A stretch of 64,000 nucleotides of DNA from contig SPJS01000060.1 in the NCBI GenBank assembly GCA_006844705.1, forward strand, positions 141,489-205,488. Direction: 5' to 3'. Origin of the DNA: Methylococcaceae bacterium. Lineage in GTDB: Bacteria > Pseudomonadota > Gammaproteobacteria > Methylococcales > Methylomonadaceae. The notes beneath the pieces are model-generated. The model worked only from the letters and a program-made list of their open reading frames with translations. It was not told where the DNA came from and did no database searches. Both the position numbers and the translations under genes were made by a program. How positions within the stretch are numbered: the first letter of the stretch is position 1; every line of letters starts with the position of its first letter. Positions 58,063 through 64,000 of the stretch are shown piece after piece.

Positions 58063-58924
58063 CCGCCTGCACCCCGTCATTTTTGGTGAGGTGTTGTTTG
58101 ATTGTTTTCCGGATGGGCAACAGGTCCTGGGCGGTGCGCCGTTCAATGTTGCCTGGCATCTACAGGGGTTTGGTTTAACGCCACTCATGATCAGTGCTAT
58201 CGGGGATGATGCGGCAGGACGCCAGGTTTTAACGTCTATGCAAGACTGGGGAATGCGGACCGAAGGGGTGCAGATCGACCCTCGTCATCCCACGGGCAGG
58301 GTATCAATTTCCCTGTCTCAAGGGGAGCCGCACTATGACATCGTTGATTCTTGCGCCTATGATGTTATTCAATCTGAAAAGTTGCCTGATTTACCTGAGT
58401 ATGCGCTGCTTTATCATGGCACTCTGGCTGTGCGGAATTTAGTTTCTGCCCAGTCATTAAAGCAAATGATGGAGAAACATAAATGTTCCAGGTTTGTTGA
58501 TGTTAATCTTCGTGCGCCCTGGTGGAAAAGGCAATCTGTTTTAGACTTATGTGCAGGGGCAACGTGGGCAAAACTCAATCATGATGAGTTAACAGCGCTT
58601 TCCCTTAATGCGTCGGTACTGTTGGACACCATACAAGCACATGGCTTTTTATTAGTGACCAAAGGAGAGCAAGGTGCCGTTCTGCACCAATCCGGCAATC
58701 CAACAAAGCAGATCCTTCCTGAGCAACAGTTAAACGTTGTGGATACCGTTGGCGCAGGGGATGCATTCAGCAGCGTCATGATATTGGGAATTATTAAACA
58801 ATGGCCGTTAGACTTGGCAATGGCTAGAGCCCAGGCTTTTGCCTCGTCCGTGGTTGCCATTCGTGGTGCTATCAGTCATGACACTGCATTTTATGCAAAA
58901 TTTACTACTGAATGGGGAGCCTGA
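58055..58924 (+). CDS. PfkB-family sugar kinase (fructokinase-like)
   Basis: A 289-residue ribokinase-fold enzyme. It shows the N-terminal GGAPFNVAWHLQGFG substrate motif, AIGDDAAGRQVL, the DVNLRAPWW strand, LVTKGEQGAVL and the C-terminal catalytic VDTVGAGDAFSSVMI with the base Asp. GGAPFN points to the fructokinase branch. It phosphorylates a sugar with ATP, probably fructose. It is coupled to the PCD-like gene. Its end overlaps the remnant of the decayed gene on the other strand. Confidence 0.9.
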   Translation: MTDRLHPVIFGEVLFDCFPDGQQVLGGAPFNVAWHLQGFGLTPLMISAIGDDAAGRQVLTSMQDWGMRTEGVQIDPRHPTGRVSISLSQGEPHYDIVDSCAYDVIQSEKLPDLPEYALLYHGTLAVRNLVSAQSLKQMMEKHKCSRFVDVNLRAPWWKRQSVLDLCAGATWAKLNHDELTALSLNASVLLDTIQAHGFLLVTKGEQGAVLHQSGNPTKQILPEQQLNVVDTVGAGDAFSSVMILGIIKQWPLDLAMARAQAFASSVVAIRGAISHDTAFYAKFTTEWGA

Positions 58925-59729
58925 TCTGGGTTGGTTTTAGCATATTGCTGAACAATATCTTGTGGTTTGAGGGGCGGGTTGAATAAATAGCCCTGGATTT
59001 CATCGCAGCCATGCAGCCATGCCGTTTTAAAAATTCCATTTGTTCCTGGGTCTCAACCCCTTCGGCAACCACTTTTAAACCGAGGTTATGGACCAGACTG
59101 ATTGTTGCCGTCACAAGTGCGGCATCATCCCGGTCGGAGGGGATATCATTTTCGTTACATAGCCCCACTATGCGCCTCAAAAGATCAAAAAAATCCGCTC
59201 GATGTCCCGCTCGCCTCGCGACGAACCCCATAACCCGACAGCCTCCTGGATTCGGGCTGTTTTCTAGCGCCAGAGAAAATTTATTCAGTTCCTTTTCGGT
59301 CTGTTGATGTCGATGAATGTCCACTTTTAATTGTTGATTGACGGATTGTAATTGGGCTGGACTGGGTAGTGCTAACATTTGGGGTAGCAAACGCCACAGA
59401 AAATAGGCAGTAAACATCGAGACTAAAGCGGTAGAGACCTTGATGGCAGCCGATAGCCAAGAAACAGGTTGCCATGCTGTCAAAATTGAAATCAGGTGGA
59501 TGGTTTCACAGAGCAATATAACCATACCGAACACGTTGATGGCGCGGCCAAACTGGATATCTTCGCGTTGTTTAAGAATCTTAATCAGAAGAAGAGGGAT
59601 GGCATACAACGCTAAAACGTTTACAGCATCCGATACGACGTGTGACCACAGTAATGCAGGTTCCCACAAATAACAGTGCCCGAGAGGCATAAAATTGGCG
59701 GGTGAAAATGACTCAAACATAACTGACAC
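58905..59729 (-). pseudogene. Decayed membrane GGDEF/EAL-type signalling gene with an internal deletion
   Basis: The frame starts with an intact sensor: MSVMFESFSPANF, then several membrane helices and a coiled linker (LKVDIHRHQQTEKELNKFS) leading into the first residues of a PAS domain (ALENSPN). There it jumps through DNA derived from a MITE and continues with DIPSDRDDAALVTATISLVHNLGLKVVAEGVETQEQ, which is the last part of an EAL domain. The rest of the PAS, the expected GGDEF and most of the EAL are gone. Near 59015 an 8-bp tandem duplication (CATGGCTG twice) shifts the frame; in the other frame the natural EAL end CDEIQGYLFNPPLKPQ continues. The gene cannot make an active cyclic-di-GMP enzyme. 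Confidence 0.88.
59199..59245. repeat. MITE half-copy C at the deletion junction
   Basis: The last 45 or so bases of the element family seen at 53727-53805 (CCCCATAACCCGACAGCCTC end) followed by CTGG, the same tetranucleotide that flanks copy A. The other half is missing, and the sequence passes directly into EAL-domain DNA. This suggests the deletion began inside the element. Confidence 0.7.
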
Positions 59730-59845
59730 CTTCAGTCCAGAAATGGCAACTCAAATGACGACATCAAAACCAGGTCGACAAACTAAGGGTGATGGAGAGG
59801 CCTTAGTTCTGTTTTATTAAATTTTGAATGGGCTGCTTGCCTTAA

Positions 59846-60001
59846 GGAACCTCTGATCAAGTCCAATTATTTTTAGCGTGCTAAAACTGTCGCTATTTTC
59901 CACGAAGATCGGCGCAATAGAATGACTATTACTGCTCACTTCGAGAAAAATAGCGACAGTTTTTTCTGCGCTAAATGCTAACCAACTTAATCAGAGGTTC
60001 C
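59846..60001. repeat. 156-bp MITE, copy 2
   Basis: The same element as at 49078-49233, with the same length and the same orientation, differing at about three bases. The direct duplication is TTAA at 59842-59845 and 60002-60005. The near identity shows recent movement. It occupies the 3' side of mutS, 17 bases past the mutS stop. Confidence 0.9.
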
Positions 60002-60018
60002 TTAAGAAAAGTCGGTGG

Positions 60019-62586
60019 TTATTTGAGCATGTCGTTCATGCGATAAATCAAGTCCAACGCTTTTTTCGGAGTCAGTTCATCAGGATTAATATCTTGTAAT
60101 AAAGTAATTGCGGGGTGGTAATCATCACTGCAAAATAAATCCAGTTGATTTACACCGCTGTCGGTTTGCTGTTTCTGGTACGCCTGATGTTCAAGCTGGT
60201 GTAATTTGGTTTTCGCCTGTTCTATGACAGTTAGCGGAACACCCGCTAGTGAAGCTACCTGTAGACCGTAACTCTGGCTGGCGGGGCCATTTTTGACTGC
60301 GTGCATAAAAATGATCTTGTCCCCATGCTCCATGGCTTCCAGATGTACATTGTGAATTGTTTTTTGTTCTTCGGCCAAATGGGTCAATTCAAAATAATGG
60401 GTGGCGAATAAGGTGTATGCTCGGCTTTGTCTGGCGAGAAAATCTGCACACGCCCAGGCCAGCGACAGGCCGTCAAAGGTACTGGTGCCGCGGCCGATTT
60501 CATCCATCAGGATCAGGCTGTTTTCTGTGGCATTGTGCAGAATGTTAGCGGTTTCCGACATTTCCACCATAAAGGTTGAGCGGCCGCTGGCCAGGTCATC
60601 AGATGCACCGATGCGGGTAAAAATACGGTCAATGGGGCCGCAACTGGCCGATTTTGCCGGTACAAAACAGCCAATATGCATCATTAACACGATCAGCGCA
60701 GCTTGCCGCATGTAGGTGGATTTACCGCCCATGTTGGGGCCGGTGATGATCAACATCTTGCGCTGGGTGTGAAAAGACAGGTCATTGGCGACGAAGGGAA
60801 TGTCGGTCAGTTGTTCCACGACCGGATGGCGTCCCCCTTCAATTTCAATGCCCGGTTGCTGGGTGAGCACCGGTTCGGAAAGGTTCAGGCTATCAGCGCG
60901 TTCGGCAAAATTGACCAACACATCAAGTTCGGCCAACGCAGATGCACACTGTTGCAGTGGTGCCAGCCAGGCGTTGATTTTATCCAGTAATCCATCGTAC
61001 AGCGATTTTTCAAACGCCAGTGACTTTTCCCGTGCACTGAGCACTTTATCCTCAAATTCCTTGAGTTCTTCGGTTATGTAGCGTTCGGCATTTTTCAGCG
61101 TTTGTTTGCGGGTGTAGTGCGGCGGGATATTATCAGCCTGTTGGCGGGAGACTTCTATATAGTAGCCGTGTACCCGGTTGAAATTGACTTTTAGTGTGGC
61201 AATGCCAGTGGTTTCGCGTTCGCGCTGTTCCATATCAAGCAGAAACTGGTCGGCATTCTGGCTGAGATGGCGCAGCTCATCGAGTTCAGCATGATAACCT
61301 TCAGCAATGACGCCACCATCCCGGATGAGGACCGGCGGGTTATCAATGATAGCGCGTTGTAATAATTGCAATAACTCAGGATGTTCCCCGATGTGTTCAG
61401 CGACTGGTTGGAGTGCTTCAGTTGCCTCCAGATCTGCCATTTGCTGTTGCAACTCCGGTAATACAGCCAGTGTATTGCGTAAAATCAGCAAGTCGCGTGG
61501 GCGGGCAGATTTCAGCGCGATACGTGAGGCGATGCGCTCGATATCTCCGACCTGTCTAAGGGTGGGTTGCAGTAGATCAAAGCCGGGCATCAAGGCATTG
61601 ATGATCTGATAGCGCTGTCTCAACAGGGTCTGATTACGCAATGGGCGGTTAATCCAGCGGCGCAGACAGCGACTGCCCATGGCAGTAACAGTTTTATCAA
61701 GTACACCAAACAGCGTAAAGCGTAGATCACCGCTGGGATGGCTGTCCAGTTCCAGGTTTTTGCGGCTGGCGGCATCCAGTACAATGCCATCTTCACGATG
61801 TTCAATCGAAATACCCTGAATATGCGGCAAGGCACTCTGCTGGGTTTCCTTGACGTATTGCAACAAACTGCCAGCAGCGGCAATGGCGGCACTCATATGC
61901 TGGCAACCAAACCCTTTCAGGTCATGGGTGTTGAATTGTTTCAGCAGCAGTTGTGTCGCGCTATCCGCATCAAAATGCCACACGGGGCGCTGGCAAAGAC
62001 TGTTGGCGTCCTGCAAGGTATCGGCAAATGGAAAATCTTCCGGTATCAACAATTCTGCAGGATGTAAGTGGGCCAATTCGGCCATTAATTCGTGTTCATG
62101 TTGCACTTGTTGCAATACGAACTGACCCCGGCTGAGATCCACGCTGGCAATACCAAATTGGCTGGAATGCTGGCAGATGGCAACCAGCAGATTATCGCGG
62201 CGGTCTTCCAGCAAGGCTTCATCAGTAACCGTGCCGGGCGTGACAATGCGCACCACTTTGCGTTCTACAGGGCCTTTGCTTTTAGCAGGGTCGCCGACTT
62301 GTTCGCAAATAGCCACTGACTCGCCCTTTTTCAATAGTTTGGCCAGATAGCCTTCCGCCGCATGATAGGGAATGCCCGCCATAGGAATAGGCTGACCCGC
62401 AGAATGTCCGCGCGCAGTGAGCGTAATATCAAGGATGGCAGAGGCTTTTTTGGCATCATCAAAAAACAACTCGTAAAAATCGCCCATGCGATAAAAAAGT
62501 AACAGGTCTGGGTGTTGTGCCTTGATGCGAAGAAATTGCTGCATCATTGGCGTGTGCTGGTTGGCGGCAGTTTGATTTGTTGTCAT
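60019..62586 (-). CDS. mutS: DNA mismatch repair protein MutS
   Basis: An 855-residue mismatch sensor from MTTNQTAAN; an in-frame TTG at 62604 is unlikely. The mismatch-binding Phe-x-Glu lies in [13 protein letters not shown]. The ATPase carries Walker [14 protein letters not shown], signature TFMVEMSE, Walker [16 protein letters not shown] and the helix-turn-helix end with the LDLIYRMND tetramer region. Length matches Escherichia MutS (853). It is divergent from pncC with 37 bases between them. Confidence 0.97.
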   Translation of the reverse strand: MTTNQTAANQHTPMMQQFLRIKAQHPDLLLFYRMGDFYELFFDDAKKASAILDITLTARGHSAGQPIPMAGIPYHAAEGYLAKLLKKGESVAICEQVGDPAKSKGPVERKVVRIVTPGTVTDEALLEDRRDNLLVAICQHSSQFGIASVDLSRGQFVLQQVQHEHELMAELAHLHPAELLIPEDFPFADTLQDANSLCQRPVWHFDADSATQLLLKQFNTHDLKGFGCQHMSAAIAAAGSLLQYVKETQQSALPHIQGISIEHREDGIVLDAASRKNLELDSHPSGDLRFTLFGVLDKTVTAMGSRCLRRWINRPLRNQTLLRQRYQIINALMPGFDLLQPTLRQVGDIERIASRIALKSARPRDLLILRNTLAVLPELQQQMADLEATEALQPVAEHIGEHPELLQLLQRAIIDNPPVLIRDGGVIAEGYHAELDELRHLSQNADQFLLDMEQRERETTGIATLKVNFNRVHGYYIEVSRQQADNIPPHYTRKQTLKNAERYITEELKEFEDKVLSAREKSLAFEKSLYDGLLDKINAWLAPLQQCASALAELDVLVNFAERADSLNLSEPVLTQQPGIEIEGGRHPVVEQLTDIPFVANDLSFHTQRKMLIITGPNMGGKSTYMRQAALIVLMMHIGCFVPAKSASCGPIDRIFTRIGASDDLASGRSTFMVEMSETANILHNATENSLILMDEIGRGTSTFDGLSLAWACADFLARQSRAYTLFATHYFELTHLAEEQKTIHNVHLEAMEHGDKIIFMHAVKNGPASQSYGLQVASLAGVPLTVIEQAKTKLHQLEHQAYQKQQTDSGVNQLDLFCSDDYHPAITLLQDINPDELTPKKALDLIYRMNDMLK

Positions 62587-62623
62587 ACTGGATATTTTAA
62601 CCAAACTGTCATCTCAACACATT

Positions 62624-63118
62624 ATGCATCAGGAAATATACCATTTAGCCGAAACCCTGGGAAAAGCACTTGTTAAAAAAGGCTGGATGCTGAGCGTAGC
62701 AGAATCCTGTACCGGGGGCGGTATTTGTCAGGCATTGACGGATGTAGCGGGCAGTTCACAGTGGTTTGACCGCGGATTTATAACCTACAGCAACCCGGCC
62801 AAAATTGACATGCTGGGGGTTAAGCCAGAGACGCTGGAAAAATCTGGTGCAGTCAGTGCCGAAATAGCAAAGGAAATGGTTCAGGGGGCGTTTGAGCGTA
62901 GTAATGCGAATATAGCTGTTTCTGTGACAGGCATTGCCGGGCCAGGCGGGGGTTCAAAAGAAAAGCCAGTGGGGACAGTGTTTATGGGCGTGATTAGTGA
63001 AAGCAATTTTTCATATGTAAAAAAAAATATTTTTGAAGGTTCAAGGAAGGAAATTAGAAATCAGACTATAGTTTTGGGTATAAATGAACTTTTAAATCTA
63101 ATCTATGGAATTAAATAG
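62624..63118 (+). CDS. pncC: Nicotinamide-nucleotide amidase (CinA C-terminal domain)
   Basis: A 164-residue stand-alone CinA C-terminal domain, which deamidates NMN to nicotinate mononucleotide in NAD recycling. The active-site segment SVAESCTGGGICQALTDVAG and GFITYSNPAK are present, with VTGIAGPGGGSKEKPVGTVF near the end. Length is typical. Its last 14 bases overlap the start of the next gene in another frame. Confidence 0.93.
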   Translation: MHQEIYHLAETLGKALVKKGWMLSVAESCTGGGICQALTDVAGSSQWFDRGFITYSNPAKIDMLGVKPETLEKSGAVSAEIAKEMVQGAFERSNANIAVSVTGIAGPGGGSKEKPVGTVFMGVISESNFSYVKKNIFEGSRKEIRNQTIVLGINELLNLIYGIK

Positions 63119-64000
63119 AAAAGCAGGGTTAGCAGTATTAACTGTATTGTTTTTGTTTGCACCTTTTTATTATCAGCCAAATATTGGTAAAGAGGGGTTA
63201 CACTTACCTTTCAATATTACTGTATGGGGGGCGGCTCTTACTGTAATTGTTGGGGGAGGTGTTTGTGCAATAGTTAAAAGAAGGGTTTTTTATAATATAC
63301 ATGCATGTGCATTATTTATATTTCCCGTATTAATCTCTATTTACATGATATTTGCCGAGCAAGGCATGGTTAATGTATTTGTGATAAAAACAATATACAT
63401 CTTAGGAGGATGTATGTTTTTAGTTGCCCTTTTTCAATATGATTTAAACAAAAATGACATTGATGTTGTTTTGTTAATGCTTTCAATTTCAATGATACTT
63501 CATGCAGGGATAGGTGTGTTGCAATTGTCAGATATGGGTGAATTAAGTCAATACATTTCAAGAAATGATATTAATAAGCCTGCAGGTGTTTTTCAGCAAA
63601 TTAATAATCAGGCAAGCTATTTATCAACCGGAGTGTTGATTAACTTTTATATTATTTCAGATAAAAAAGTATCAAGAGTATCCTTGTTTATAATTGTAGT
63701 TAGTGTGTTTCTTAGTGCATTGATTGTAGCAAATTCTGGAAGTCGAGTAGGAATGTTATCCCTGTTATTAGGATATATAATATTATTAATAGCAAGATTT
63801 CAAGGTTTTTGGGCAAACAAGAAGGTATTTGGAATACTTATGGTTGCATTTATTTTAGCCTTATTTTTGGGATTTTCAGGAGTGGGTGAAGTAATAAAAA
63901 AGAGTCAGGGTATAGTGGGGTCAGAATATTCAGATGTTCGTTCTGTAATATATAAAATCTCATTTGAAATAATAAAATCATCTCCAGTTTGGGGACATGG
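63105..64000 (+). CDS. PglL/O-antigen ligase-like O-oligosaccharyltransferase, 5' part only
   Basis: The first 298 codons of a gene that runs off the right edge. It starts at ATG 63105 inside the end of pncC. It is a polytopic membrane protein with about eight helices in the portion seen, starting LAVLTVLFLFAPFYYQPNIG. The PglL N-terminal motif GVFQQINNQASYLSTG and the Wzy_C-type NSGSRVGML are both present. Such enzymes transfer lipid-linked glycans to pilins or other secreted proteins, or to lipid A core. The catalytic His loop lies beyond the edge. The gene is clearly more A+T-rich than its neighbours, as glycan genes often are. Confidence 0.85.
   Translation, partial: MELNRKAGLAVLTVLFLFAPFYYQPNIGKEGLHLPFNITVWGAALTVIVGGGVCAIVKRRVFYNIHACALFIFPVLISIYMIFAEQGMVNVFVIKTIYILGGCMFLVALFQYDLNKNDIDVVLLMLSISMILHAGIGVLQLSDMGELSQYISRNDINKPAGVFQQINNQASYLSTGVLINFYIISDKKVSRVSLFIIVVSVFLSALIVANSGSRVGMLSLLLGYIILLIARFQGFWANKKVFGILMVAFILALFLGFSGVGEVIKKSQGIVGSEYSDVRSVIYKISFEIIKSSPVWGH

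Overview
The window reads as chromosomal DNA of a respiring gammaproteobacterium. The evidence is the sucA-sucB-lpd order, the 4.5S RNA-dnaX-ybaB-recR block, an rne/rluC pair divergent across a long leader, mutS beside pncC, and a Gram-negative envelope (TolC/RND, TonB receptor, PglL-type ligase). A PEP-CTERM protein, a ba3-type oxidase with a multihaem cytochrome, and an SmbP-like protein suggest an aquatic or sediment lineage of the methylotroph/sulfur-oxidiser kind. That placement is inference; nothing here fixes the genus. Both window edges cut genes: a metallo-beta-lactamase-fold hydrolase on the left and a PglL-like O-oligosaccharyltransferase on the right.

Layout. 1-5.9 kb (minus): 2-oxoglutarate dehydrogenase operon sucA-sucB-lpd followed by an MBL hydrolase; the Lpd lacks the first redox cysteine. 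6.2-9.4 kb: a secreted TPR protein and a small secreted partner. 9.6-18.1 kb: a respiratory block made of an HMA/SafE copper-type biogenesis protein, oxidase subunits IIa, II and I, a dihaem cytochrome c, a heptahaem cytochrome, a parvulin chaperone and a TlpA thioredoxin. 18.2-23.9 kb: TolC, membrane fusion protein and RND pump. 23.9-30.5 kb: a miniature PEP-CTERM protein, a quinone-oxidoreductase-like gene, a gamma-glutamylcyclotransferase-like gene, RNase D, a ZIP transporter and a TonB receptor. 30.6-38.4 kb: rne, its long leader, rluC, a HAD phosphatase, an S49 peptidase, and a PepSY/response regulator/sensor kinase set.

38.5-48.7 kb: gmd, a dienelactone hydrolase-like/Dabb/LMW-phosphatase operon, a haem-c chemoreceptor, an unrecognised coiled-coil plus membrane-protein pair, a FemAB/GNAT-like protein and a DUF938 methyltransferase with overlapping divergent start codons, and cysteine synthase. 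48.7-49.9 kb is gene-poor and contains a MITE. 50.5-53.7 kb: 4.5S RNA, dnaX (with an A10 run), ybaB, recR and HIT. 53.8-64 kb: RNase T2, USP-SulP, SmbP-like, a pterin dehydratase-like protein, a PfkB kinase, a decayed GGDEF/EAL-type gene, mutS, pncC and the partial pglL-like gene.

Short non-autonomous elements with terminal inverted repeats and 4-bp target duplications recur (6.2, 9.5, 49.1, 53.7, 59.2 and 59.8 kb). One marks the scar of a large internal deletion in the decayed signalling gene. The items I would look at first are the Lpd active-site loss, the oxidase-heptahaem cluster, the coiled-coil/membrane pair and the MITE-associated deletion.
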